64,000 bases of DNA, taken from positions 62,001-126,000 of the forward strand of contig JADJWZ010000004.1 of the NCBI GenBank assembly GCA_016716125.1. The letters run 5' to 3'. Below, piece by piece: positions 26,229-35,278 of the stretch. The first letter of the stretch is position 1, and each line of letters starts with the position of its first letter. Position numbers and translations under genes: made by a program. Source of the DNA: Ignavibacteria bacterium. Its GTDB lineage: Bacteria > Bacteroidota > Ignavibacteria > Tepidaquicellales > Tepidaquicellaceae. The notes under the pieces are model-generated. The model was not told where the DNA came from, did no database searches, and saw only the letters and a list, made by a program, of their open reading frames with translations.

Positions 26229-27941
26229 ATGAAAATATTTACCGTAAAAAATAAAAAATTTGAAATTCTCACCGGCATATTTTGCCTGATCCTTTTATCC
26301 GGTAATTTATATTCACAGCAGGACAAATCAAAAAAATTTTCTGACAGCGAGAAAGCTCTTAATTATTTTATAGAAGGTAAGACTCTTGAACTTAAATATG
26401 ATTATATCGGCGCTGTCGAAAATTACAGAAATGCTCTGAAATTTGACAAGTCTTCGGGTATATATTATTCACTGGCTGTGGTGTATTACAAACTCAATAA
26501 ATTTGATGAATCTCTGAGAGAGATAAAAAATGCATTGAAGCTTAAACCGGATGATCAGGATTATCTCGAAACAAGCGCAAACATTTACATTATAAAAAAA
26601 GATTTTTTAAAAGCCATAGCTGCATTTGAAAGAATAATAAAACTCGATTCTAACTACACTTACGGACTTTACTCTCTGGCGCGGCTGTATCAGGAAACTC
26701 AGATGCCAGCAAACGCGCTAGCAGTCTATGAAAAGATCACCAGCAAGATCGGTTATGACTTTGATGTTCTTAACAAAATGTATGAGATATATATAAAAAA
26801 TAAGGAATATGAAAAAGCTGCGGATGTGCTTGAGAGTATGCTGAAGATTGATCCTTTTAACGCTGAGATGAAAAAAATACTTGCTAATCTTTATCTGAAT
26901 AATAAAAATTATGAAAAAGCAAAGATCATTTATGAGAATATCCTTTCACTTGATCATAATGAGAAGGAAGTTCAGAATGAACTTGTTAAAATTTACTTTA
27001 AACTGAATGAGAATGATAAAGCTTTCGATAATTTCAGCAAAGTCCTCGGTAAGGATTCTTTAAATTTTCTTGAAAAAGTTCAGATCGGCGAATTATATTA
27101 CAATCTCATTTCTCAGGACGAATCCGCAAAAGATATCTCTAAAAATATTTTCACAGTTATAAATAATTCTTATCCCGAAGAATGGATCCCGTATTATTAT
27201 CTCGGTGTATTTGAACTGATGGATGAAAATGTAACTGGTTATAATGAATATTTTGACAAAGCGCTTCTGCTTGCTGATACAGCAAAAGATGTATTTGTCA
27301 ATATCGGTTTCTCTCTTTATCAGGAGGGAGTATCTGAAGAAGCCGTATCAATACTGGATAAAGGGCTTTCGCTTTATCCGGATGACTTCAGACTGAATTT
27401 TATAAAAGGACTTGTGCTTCAGGGTACCGGCAATGAAAAAGATGCCGTAAAATATTATGAGACAGCTTTAATTTCAAATCCCGGCGATATTAGTACTTTA
27501 TCTTCACTTGCGCTTATTTATGATAATCAAAAACAGTATGACAAATCAGTAGAGACCTATGAGAAAGCTTTGAAGATCGATCCTTACAATGCGCTTATTT
27601 TAAATAACTACGCATACAATCTTTCGGAAAGAGATATCGAACTTGATAAGGCTCTAAAAATGGCAAAGATAGCTGTTGAAAAAGAACCCGGTAATGCTTC
27701 ATATCTTGATACAATCGGATGGATTTATTTTAAAATGAAAAAGTATAAGCTTGCGGAAGAATTTATAGGAAAATCTCTTGAGGTGAACCCAAACAGCGCA
27801 GTGGTTCTGGAGCATATGGGTGACATCTATAATAAGATGAAAAATAATACCAAAGCTCTTAAGTACTGGAAAATGTCTCTGGAGTTAAATCCGTCAAATG
27901 AGAACCTCAGAGGAAAGATTTCCAGCGTTCACATCGGTTAA
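26229..27941 (+). CDS. Exported tetratricopeptide-repeat protein
   Basis: A long array of TPR helices fills the protein (for example 'AVENYRNALKFDKSSGIYYSLAVVYYKLNKFD', 'DAVKYYETALISNPGD', 'KSVETYEKALKIDPYNALILNNYAYNLSE'). I choose the ATG at 26229 because it gives a clean signal peptide 'KIFTVKNKKFEILTGIFCLILLSG...YSQQ'. An in-frame ATG at 26160 would bury that signal behind 23 residues. With about a dozen repeats it is probably a periplasmic or outer-membrane scaffold. The partner is unknown. trxB follows after 36 nt on the same strand. Confidence 0.82.
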   Translation: MKIFTVKNKKFEILTGIFCLILLSGNLYSQQDKSKKFSDSEKALNYFIEGKTLELKYDYIGAVENYRNALKFDKSSGIYYSLAVVYYKLNKFDESLREIKNALKLKPDDQDYLETSANIYIIKKDFLKAIAAFERIIKLDSNYTYGLYSLARLYQETQMPANALAVYEKITSKIGYDFDVLNKMYEIYIKNKEYEKAADVLESMLKIDPFNAEMKKILANLYLNNKNYEKAKIIYENILSLDHNEKEVQNELVKIYFKLNENDKAFDNFSKVLGKDSLNFLEKVQIGELYYNLISQDESAKDISKNIFTVINNSYPEEWIPYYYLGVFELMDENVTGYNEYFDKALLLADTAKDVFVNIGFSLYQEGVSEEAVSILDKGLSLYPDDFRLNFIKGLVLQGTGNEKDAVKYYETALISNPGDISTLSSLALIYDNQKQYDKSVETYEKALKIDPYNALILNNYAYNLSERDIELDKALKMAKIAVEKEPGNASYLDTIGWIYFKMKKYKLAEEFIGKSLEVNPNSAVVLEHMGDIYNKMKNNTKALKYWKMSLELNPSNENLRGKISSVHIG

Positions 27942-27977
27942 AAATTATTTTTTAAATTTAAATCACAAATTGTAAAA

Positions 27978-28961
27978 ATGGAATTGTCAAAAAACGGATC
28001 TCCTCCAAATCATCATAAAGTAATTATAATCGGATCCGGTCCTGCAGGACTTACTGCGGCATTGTATTCAGGGAGAGCGGATCTTAAGCCGCTGATTTTC
28101 GAAGGACATCAGCCCGGCGGTCAGCTTACAATTACTACTGAAGTTGAGAATTATCCGGGATTCGAACACGGTATTCAGGGTCCGGAACTTATGGACGTTA
28201 TGAGAAAACAAGCGCACAGATTCGGCGCTGTATCTATTTACAGAAATATAACAAAAGTTAATTTTGATGTCAGACCATTTGAATTAACTGATGAAGAAAG
28301 TAATAATTATACTGCAGATACCGTTATAATTTCTACAGGCGCTTCAGCAAAATGGCTCGGACTGGAGAGCGAAAAACATTTCATGGGATACGGTGTTTCT
28401 TCCTGCGCTACATGTGACGGTTTCTTTTTCAGGGGAATGAAAGTAGTAGTCGTAGGCGGCGGCGATACAGCAATGGAAGAAGCGAATTATCTTACACGTC
28501 ATGCCAGCGAAGTAATTCTCATTCACAGACGGGAAGAATTCAGAGCTTCCAAGATCATGCTCGACAGGGCGAAAGCAAACCCAAAGATCCGGTTTGTTTT
28601 GAATACTGTTGTTGAAGAAATACTCGGCAAGACAGAAGAAAATAAAAAATCTGTATTGGGTGTGAGAGTTAAAAATCTTAAAACAGGTGATGTTTCAGAA
28701 ATCGAATGTTCAGGGTTTTTTACAGCTATCGGTCACGAACCGAACTCCGGAATATTTAAAGGCATTCTTGATATGGATGAAAACAGTTATCTGGTAACTA
28801 AAAAATCAACTATGGAAACTAATATAGAAGGCGTATTCGCATGCGGTGACGTGCAGGACAATTATTACAGGCAGGCTGTAACTGCCGCAGGTACAGGATG
28901 TATGGCAGCTATTGATGCGGAAAGATATCTTGAGAAAATTGAATTTGAAATGCACACCTGA
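27978..28961 (+). CDS. trxB: Thioredoxin-disulfide reductase
   Basis: A flavoprotein passing electrons from NADPH to thioredoxin. 327 residues with FAD motif 'IIGSGPAGLTAALYSGRA' (17-34), redox pair C143-A-T-C146 ('SSCATCDGFFFRG'), NADPH motif 'VVVVGGGDTAMEEAN' (156-170) and C-terminal 'GVFACGDVQDNYYRQAVTAAGTGC'. It starts with a slightly extended N-terminus before the first beta strand. All active residues are intact and the length is normal. Confidence 0.94.
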   Translation: MELSKNGSPPNHHKVIIIGSGPAGLTAALYSGRADLKPLIFEGHQPGGQLTITTEVENYPGFEHGIQGPELMDVMRKQAHRFGAVSIYRNITKVNFDVRPFELTDEESNNYTADTVIISTGASAKWLGLESEKHFMGYGVSSCATCDGFFFRGMKVVVVGGGDTAMEEANYLTRHASEVILIHRREEFRASKIMLDRAKANPKIRFVLNTVVEEILGKTEENKKSVLGVRVKNLKTGDVSEIECSGFFTAIGHEPNSGIFKGILDMDENSYLVTKKSTMETNIEGVFACGDVQDNYYRQAVTAAGTGCMAAIDAERYLEKIEFEMHT

Positions 28962-29083
28962 TCATTTTTTATACATGAATAATTTAAATATAAATCAAAG
29001 CAAACAGCGCAATGTAATTCATAATTATTTAACTATTTTATTTTTGTTATAAGATTTTATTTTAATCACAAAAAAATACTATA

Positions 29084-30274
29084 ATGCCATTTTATTATAA
29101 ACTCGGTGAAATACCTCAGAAGAGACACACACAATTCAGACAGCCTGACGGATCCTTATATAAAGAAGAATTACTTTCTACTATCGGCTTTGACAGTATT
29201 TCTACTAATGCATACCATATTAATTCACCGGCGAAGATAAAGGAAATTTCACCGGAAGTTGAAATAGTTAAGATCGAAGAATGGAAAGAATCTTCATTAC
29301 GTCCTTATCACTTCAGGACTAAACCTATGAAAACCGAAGGAGACGCTTTCTCCGGCCGTAAACCAATAATGTATAATAATGACGTTGTAATGAGTGTCTG
29401 CAGAGTGAAAGATCAGATGGATTATTTTTATAAGAATGCACTGTGTGACGAAATTATTTTTATCCATGAAGGCAAAGGAACACTGCAGTCGAATCTCGGC
29501 TATATGAAATTCCGCGAAGGAGATTACATTGTGATCCCGCGGGGAATAATTTACAAACTTGTTCATGAAACTGATCAAGCCCGGTATCTGATTTTTGAAT
29601 CCGCAGGTCCTGTCTCTACTCCTTCAAGATACAGAAATGAACACGGTCAGCTGATGGAACATGCCCCTTATTGTGAAAGGGACATCAGATGTCCGGAAGA
29701 GATGGTAACTTTTGATGAAAAGGGAGACTTCAGAATGAAAATTAAAAAGGGAGAGAAGGTCGTAACATTTCATTATGAATTTCATCCGTTTGATATAGTA
29801 GGCTGGGATGGATATTACTTTCCATGGATATTTAATATTGAGGATTTTATGCCGATCACAGGAAAGATACATATGCCGCCACCTATACATCAGACATTCG
29901 CAGCGCCGGGATTTGTGATCTGTTCTTTTTGTCCGAGACTACTTGATTATCATCCGCTTGCTGTTCCAATCCCATATAATCACAGCAATCTTGATTCAGA
30001 TGAAATGCTGTATTATGTCGACGGTAATTTCGCAAGCAGAAAAGGAATAGATTTCGCTTCTATAAGTCTTCATCCAAACGGAATTCCTCACGGACCGCAT
30101 CCGGGAACTGTCGAAGCTAATCTGGGAAAGAAGGAAACTCTTGAAACCGCTGTGATGATGGATACTTTCAGACCTCTGAAGCTGGCTAAATTTGCATCTG
30201 AAGTAAATGATCCGTCTTATTATTTAAGCTGGAATGACAGCGAACCACTTGAACTTATAAATGAGGGTCAATAA
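29084..30274 (+). CDS. hmgA: Homogentisate 1,2-dioxygenase
   Basis: Opens the ring of homogentisate to maleylacetoacetate using O2 and Fe(II), in tyrosine/phenylalanine breakdown. The 396-residue protein begins 'PFYYKLGEIPQKRHTQFR', a typical bacterial HmgA start. It shows a cupin-type 'EIIFIHEGKGTLQSNLG', 'YIVIPRGIIYKLV' and the metal-binding C-terminal segment 'SLHPNGIPHGPHPG'. The other pathway genes (hppD, maleylacetoacetate isomerase, fahA) are absent from the window, so it is an isolated gene. It implies an at least partly aerobic life style. Confidence 0.92.
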   Translation: MPFYYKLGEIPQKRHTQFRQPDGSLYKEELLSTIGFDSISTNAYHINSPAKIKEISPEVEIVKIEEWKESSLRPYHFRTKPMKTEGDAFSGRKPIMYNNDVVMSVCRVKDQMDYFYKNALCDEIIFIHEGKGTLQSNLGYMKFREGDYIVIPRGIIYKLVHETDQARYLIFESAGPVSTPSRYRNEHGQLMEHAPYCERDIRCPEEMVTFDEKGDFRMKIKKGEKVVTFHYEFHPFDIVGWDGYYFPWIFNIEDFMPITGKIHMPPPIHQTFAAPGFVICSFCPRLLDYHPLAVPIPYNHSNLDSDEMLYYVDGNFASRKGIDFASISLHPNGIPHGPHPGTVEANLGKKETLETAVMMDTFRPLKLAKFASEVNDPSYYLSWNDSEPLELINEGQ

Positions 30275-30463
30275 GAATTTTGATTTTTAAAATCAGAATA
30301 CTTATTTTTACGGGAAATTTTTTCTAATTAAATTTAATATTAAATAACTCAAAAGAATCTGTTTTTATTACTGTTTCCCCAAAGCGGTAATTAATATTTC
30401 CCCAAAAATATTACACAGGTTTTTTTGAAAACATAAAATAAACATAAACGAAAGGAGAAAAAA

Positions 30464-31846
30464 ATGAAAAGAGTAATTCTTTTCTTTAGTTTTTTAATTA
30501 TTGCTGCGCTTAATACGGTGACTTATTCACAGTATGGCTTAAGCGATGCAATTGTAACAAGTACTGCTGAAGGCAGAAACGTTACATTTACCGATCCCTA
30601 CACAAACAATTCCCGAGAAACTTTTGCCGGATTAATGAACGGTACGATAGACGGAAATTCCACAAAATTCTATTGTGTGGACATCAAAAGAACACTCAGT
30701 TTTCCGGATGAATGCCACAAAGATTCTGCTGTAGCAGATTCGAGAATTGTTTACATTTTAAACAATTACTATCCTTACAATCCGGATCCGGTTGGAGAAT
30801 TATCAAATCTTAACAGAGAAGTAGCGGCAACACAGATTGCTATCTGGCATTTTTCTGACGGAGTCAACGCAAACACCGTTACTGACAATGATACCAGAGA
30901 CAGAGCTCTTGAAATTATTGCTGACGCAAATGTAAACGGTGTTATCACTACAATCGTTACAACTTTATCAATAGAACCTTCTGTGAATCCGGATGACTTT
31001 ATTATAAAGACACTTGATCAGAACGGAGATCCTATTGCAATAAATAACATTCAGCTTACAATATCCGAAGGTTCATTAAGCGTAAATACCGTAAACACAA
31101 CACTGCCTAACGGTGAATCACAGGATATCACAGTAATTGGTACAGGAACAGGTACAATTACTGCTACCGCTATGGCTGTTATGCCACAAGGCGTTACTTA
31201 CACTTGTCCCGGAAAACAGAGACTTGTTATTGCCGCTCCTGCAATGGGAGAGAGAGAGGCGATTGCTGACTGGGGTGCCCTTCCTGTTGAGCTTATTTCA
31301 TTCTCATCTATAATCAACTCCAGAGACATAACTCTGAACTGGTCAACAGCTTCCGAATTAAATAACTCAGGTTTTGATATTGAAAGAAAAATTTCAACTT
31401 CAGAAACCTGGCAGAGAATCGGTAACGTAGCCGGTAACGGTACTACAAACGAAGCAAAAAATTATTCATACACTGACAGAAACCTGAATGCAGGTCAGTA
31501 TAATTACAGATTAAAACAGGTTGACTTCAACGGTAATTTCGAATATTTCAATCTAAGCAATGAAATTACAATTGCTTCACCGGATGAATACAGCTTGAAT
31601 CAGAACTATCCGAATCCGTTCAACCCATCTACTAAGATCAGTTTTCAGATCCCGACTGACGGAGTTGTAACACTCAAAATTTTTGATATAAGCGGAAAGG
31701 AAGTTTCGGAATTAGTTAACGGAAATCTGAATGCAGGATTCCATACGATTAATTTCAATGCAACAAGCTTAACAAGCGGTGTTTATTTCTATAAATTAAC
31801 TGCAGGAAATTTCACCAAAGTAATGAAGATGTCTTTAATAAAATAA
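30464..31846 (+). CDS. T9SS-secreted thioester-domain (TQXA/TED) surface protein 1
   Basis: 460 residues, well placed behind AAAGGAG. A signal peptide ends near 'YSQYG' (residue 24). Residues 30-135 match a thioester domain: Cys71 in 'KFYCVDIKR' and Gln124 in 'AATQIAIWHFSDG', the pair that forms the internal Cys-Gln thioester of Gram-positive covalent adhesins. Ig-like segments follow ('FIIKTLDQNGDPIAINNIQL'), then an 'ALPVELISF' linker, a fibronectin-like region, and a T9SS sorting domain from 'LNQNYPNPFNPSTKI' to 'KMSLIK'. Known: such domains bind host or surface amines covalently. Inference: this cell presents it through T9SS. The paralogue is at 32473. Confidence 0.82.
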   Translation: MKRVILFFSFLIIAALNTVTYSQYGLSDAIVTSTAEGRNVTFTDPYTNNSRETFAGLMNGTIDGNSTKFYCVDIKRTLSFPDECHKDSAVADSRIVYILNNYYPYNPDPVGELSNLNREVAATQIAIWHFSDGVNANTVTDNDTRDRALEIIADANVNGVITTIVTTLSIEPSVNPDDFIIKTLDQNGDPIAINNIQLTISEGSLSVNTVNTTLPNGESQDITVIGTGTGTITATAMAVMPQGVTYTCPGKQRLVIAAPAMGEREAIADWGALPVELISFSSIINSRDITLNWSTASELNNSGFDIERKISTSETWQRIGNVAGNGTTNEAKNYSYTDRNLNAGQYNYRLKQVDFNGNFEYFNLSNEITIASPDEYSLNQNYPNPFNPSTKISFQIPTDGVVTLKIFDISGKEVSELVNGNLNAGFHTINFNATSLTSGVYFYKLTAGNFTKVMKMSLIK

Positions 31847-31901
31847 GACATTAATAAGAAATGGTATAAGTAATATAATAGCGCTACTAACATAATTTAT
31901 A

Positions 31902-31997
31902 AAAAAGGGAAATTGATTCTTTTGTTTATCTGACTCCCCAAATTGTCAGACTAACAAGACAACTTTAAAGTTGTTAAGTGAATTGGTTTCCCTTTTT
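31902..31997 (+). other. Structured RNA element in the 3' region of the thioester gene
   Basis: The outer arms (31902-31919 and 31980-31997) pair over 18 positions in the plus-strand RNA, three of them as G-U pairs. Inside are a 6-bp hairpin TCTGAC/GTCAGA (31929-31950) and a perfect 16-nt palindrome ACAACTTTAAAGTTGT (31959-31974). A T-rich run follows the outer stem. It may be an elaborate terminator or a small RNA. No known class is recognised. Confidence 0.5.
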
Positions 31998-32049
31998 GTT
32001 TTGAAATGAGAGTAACTGGAATTGGTGAAATATATGTTTCCCTGATGCA

Positions 32050-32082
32050 AAAAGCCGGTATCATAAAAGCTCCGGCTTTTTT
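32050..32082 (+). terminator. Intrinsic terminator after the first thioester gene
   Basis: AAAAGCCGG and CCGGCTTTT form a 9-bp stem followed by a T6 run. It follows the structured element by about 50 nt. Confidence 0.8.
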
Positions 32083-32207
32083 AATTTACTAATTTAATAT
32101 TCCCATCTCATTTTATATGTCCGTTAACCGTAAATTGATTCTTATTTATAATTATGGTCTGAACGTTTTTAATAAAATTTCTTAACATGCTCACTGATAG
32201 ATTTGAG

Positions 32208-32238
32208 TTGACATTTCAATATATATGCCATAAATTTG
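32208..32238 (+). promoter_or_regulatory. Candidate Bacteroidota-type promoter for the second thioester gene
   Basis: TTG at 32208-32210 and TAAATTTG at 32231-32238 are 20 nt apart, fitting the -33 TTG / -7 TAnnTTTG pattern. It would leave a leader of about 230 nt before 32473. This is a pattern match only. Confidence 0.3.
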
Positions 32239-32307
32239 CACTTCATTGTTTTATCGTAACAAACTTATCTTTTAAAAATTATACCCCAAAGTAATTTTTT
32301 GAGTAAG

Positions 32308-32326
32308 TTATGTACTTTGTACATAA
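32308..32326. promoter_or_regulatory. Palindrome, possible operator
   Basis: TTATGTAC and GTACATAA flank a 3-nt spacer, in the leader upstream of the second thioester gene. No regulator can be named. The rest of 31998-32470 shows no gene. Confidence 0.3.
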
Positions 32327-32472
32327 TTATTTCAATTATAACGGAGGTATAAATCTTACCCTACACATATATTTTTCAAATTTTTTAATTCAGGGATAAT
32401 CTGAAAGAATTTTAATTCTTTATATCCCAAATCAACATTATTCATAATAATTAATTAATTAAAAAACCCAAA

Positions 32473-33895
32473 ATGAAAAAATCTATTCTTTTCAGCGCCA
32501 TTTTGTTTTTGTGTCTTACAGGTAATGCATTTTCACAGTTCGGCAATAGTATTGCAATTTTAACAGGCATAGGAGATGGCCGCACCGTAACTATTTCACC
32601 TACACCTTGTGACGGGGAAGATACAACCGCCGGTTTTGCTGGTGTCATACTTGCTAATCTTGACGGAGTTCCAAATACTCCATTTTTCTGTCTGGATCTT
32701 TGTACTGGAATTACTATTGGAGATACTGCAAAAGACTCTTCATCTACAATACCTGAAGCCATTTACATTACAAGAAATTATTATCCGGCAAAAACTTCAT
32801 ATCCCGGTAAACTAACCAACAATAATAACGAAGCCTGTGCAGTACAGCTTGCAATATGGCACTTCCGTAACGGAGTTGTAATAGATAATGTAATTGCAAT
32901 TACCGGTACGGATGATCAGCTTATCAGAGACAGAGCAGAAGCTATAATTGCCGATGTAATTTTAAACGGGGGATCTACGACACAGATTAGTACTCTTGAA
33001 ATAAAACCAGGTGTGGACCCGAATGATTTTTTTATTGAAACTCTCGATACTGCGGGAAATCCCGTTGCCATTGACAGTATTTTACTGTCAATTACAGGAT
33101 CAGCTACTTTAAGTACATATATGGTAAGCACTGACGGAAGCGGAGTTTCGCCGGATGTTACAGTAACGGGTGCTACAGCAGGAGATGTTATATCTGCATC
33201 TGCAGATGTTCTTGTACCAGGCGGAGTTACTTATTCTTCAGCAGAAGTATTAAATCCAGTACTTCAACTACTTGTATTAGGCAGAACTACTGTGGCTAAC
33301 AGAACAGATGAAATAACCTGGGGAGCTTTACCGGTTGAACTCAGCAGTTTTACTGCAAGTATAAACGGCAGCGATATTACACTTAACTGGGCAACAACAG
33401 AAGAAATCAACAATTCCGGATTTGAAGTCGAAAGATTAAAGACCGGAATCAATACCTGGGAAAAGATCGGTTTTGTAACAGGTAACGGTAATTCTTCTGT
33501 TTCGCAAAATTACACATACACAGACAAAAAATCTGACTTCAGGAATTTACACTTACAGATTAAAGCAGATAGACTACAACGGTAATTTTGAATATTACAA
33601 TTTAAACGGTGAAGTAATAGTCGGCGTACCGAATAATTTTGACCTGAGTCAGAATTATCCGAATCCTTTTAATCCAGAGACAAAAATTAATTTCCAGATC
33701 CCTAATGAATCAAATGTTTCTTTGGTAGTATTTGATAATTCAGGAAAAGAAGTAGCGACGCTTGTAAACGGAAATAAAACAGCAGGTTATCATACTGTTA
33801 GTTTTAACGCATCCAATCTTTCAAGCGGAATTTATTTCTATAAACTTGAAACCGAAGGCTTTACAAAAGTAATGAAGATGGCTTTAGTAAAATAA
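32473..33895 (+). CDS. T9SS-secreted thioester-domain surface protein 2, frameshifted at an A6 run
   Basis: Paralogue of the 30464 gene with the same plan: signal peptide ending 'NAFSQF', Cys73 in 'PFFCLDLCTG', Gln125 in 'ACAVQLAIWHFRNG', Ig-like part 'FFIETLDTAGNPVAIDSILL', linker 'ALPVELSSF', fibronectin-like segment, and sorting domain 'FDLSQNYPNPFNPETKI' to 'KMALVK'. The thioester pair is kept although the Thr before Gln is Val. The frame breaks at an A6 run (33526-33531); with A5 it reads 'TDKNLTSGIYTYRLKQIDYNGN' split across the join, matching its sister. As given, translation would stop at 33585 and lose the sorting domain. Polymerase slippage or a sequence error would restore it. Confidence 0.8.
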
Positions 33896-33917
33896 CGTTT
33901 TAAATTTTTAATAAAAG

Positions 33918-33947
33918 AAGCGGGTTTGCAGAAGCCCGCTTTTTTTT
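33918..33947 (+). terminator. Strong intrinsic terminator after the second thioester gene
   Basis: AAGCGGG and CCCGCTT pair over a 10-nt loop and lead into a run of eight Ts. Beyond it, 33948-34274 is AT-rich and shows no gene. Confidence 0.85.
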
Positions 33948-34274
33948 ATGGAAATTTTCAAAAAAATCTCAACTGATTTATTACTGTTTCATAATTCCCG
34001 CTCTATCAATTCGATGGTTTTAAAAATAATTCAACCAAAATATCTTTCTCTTTTATCTTATATAAATTTTCGGAATATTTGAGATATGAGTATACGATAA
34101 AGTGGGAAAGTTAAAAAACACTTTATATATCAGCTATATTTAAATAACTTACTATTGTAACAAGATTTTATATTATTTAAATTATAATAAACCTAATTAA
34201 ACTTCTTACTATACAACCTTTATACCTAAACTAATTATTACAGATTAGATTTATAAATAGTAAACTATACCGAT

Positions 34275-35153
34275 ATGCTAAAATACAAAGCTGACTTAAA
34301 AACCCTTTTATTTCTAAGTATGACGACAGCAATGCTCTTCATACAATGGAATTTCGGATTTCATATTGTTACATATATATTTTCACTTTACCTTGCTGTA
34401 ACAGTTGCCGTAATTGCTCATAATCACAATCACGTTCCAATGTGGAAATCAAAATTTTTAAATAATGTAACTGATTACTGGATCACATTATTTTACGGTT
34501 TTCCAATATTTGCATGGACACCAACACACAACAAAAACCATCATAAATTCAATAATAAGGATGGTGATTACACCATTACGTACAGGGTAAGTGAGAAAAA
34601 CAATATTTTTACTTTGCTCAGCTATCCTACTATCAGCAGTTATTTTCAGCAGAATCCTATTGTTGTCTATCTGAAACATTTATATGCCAATAAGCGCGGC
34701 AAATTTTTCTTTTCAATATTTCAGTACGTCGCTCTCGGACTTTTCATAATTATTGCTTTATTAATAGACTGGCAGAAAGCTATATTGTATGTAATTATTC
34801 CGCAGCAGTTTGCGCTTTTCTCCGTTCTGATATTCAATTATATTCAGCATGTACACGCAGACGAAGAATCCGATTATAATCACTCCCGGAATTTTGTAAG
34901 TCCTACTACAAACTTTTTACTATTCAACAACGGCTTTCATACAATTCATCACTTTCGCGCAAGCATACACTGGAGTGAAACACCTGAAGCTCATAAAAGC
35001 ATTGACCACTTAATCGAACCGCATCTTAAGGAACGCGGATTCTGGCCTTATATTATTAAAGCATATATCATAGCGCCGTTTAATAAAACTTTCAGGACGA
35101 AATCAATGAGGCTGGAAAGAATTTCAAAGCAAAATGAAATGAAAACATCTTAA
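34275..35153 (+). CDS. Membrane fatty-acid desaturase
   Basis: 292 residues with four hydrophobic segments and the di-iron histidine boxes of the membrane desaturase/hydroxylase family: 'HNHNH' (49-53), 'HNKNHH' (85-90), 'QHVHAD' (191-196) and 'FHTIHHF' (221-227). It introduces a double bond (or hydroxyl) into acyl chains at the inner membrane using O2 and an electron donor, likely tuning membrane fluidity. Regiospecificity is unknown. It stands alone behind an AT-rich gap and ends before a shared intrinsic terminator. Confidence 0.9.
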   Translation: MLKYKADLKTLLFLSMTTAMLFIQWNFGFHIVTYIFSLYLAVTVAVIAHNHNHVPMWKSKFLNNVTDYWITLFYGFPIFAWTPTHNKNHHKFNNKDGDYTITYRVSEKNNIFTLLSYPTISSYFQQNPIVVYLKHLYANKRGKFFFSIFQYVALGLFIIIALLIDWQKAILYVIIPQQFALFSVLIFNYIQHVHADEESDYNHSRNFVSPTTNFLLFNNGFHTIHHFRASIHWSETPEAHKSIDHLIEPHLKERGFWPYIIKAYIIAPFNKTFRTKSMRLERISKQNEMKTS

Positions 35154-35246
35154 CTCTGACTTTGCAGGAATGTATATATTCCGCCTGAATACTAAAGCGG
35201 ATTTATATTGAGTTTGAGCTGCAGACCAAAACCGGATATAATCTAG

Positions 35247-35275
35247 AGCGGATCTTAACTTGATCCGCTTTTTTT
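35247..35275 (+). terminator. Intrinsic terminator after the desaturase gene
   Basis: AGCGGATC pairs with GATCCGCT across a 7-nt loop, followed by a T7 run. It lies between convergent genes (desaturase and gpsA). Confidence 0.85.
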
Positions 35276-35278
35276 ATT

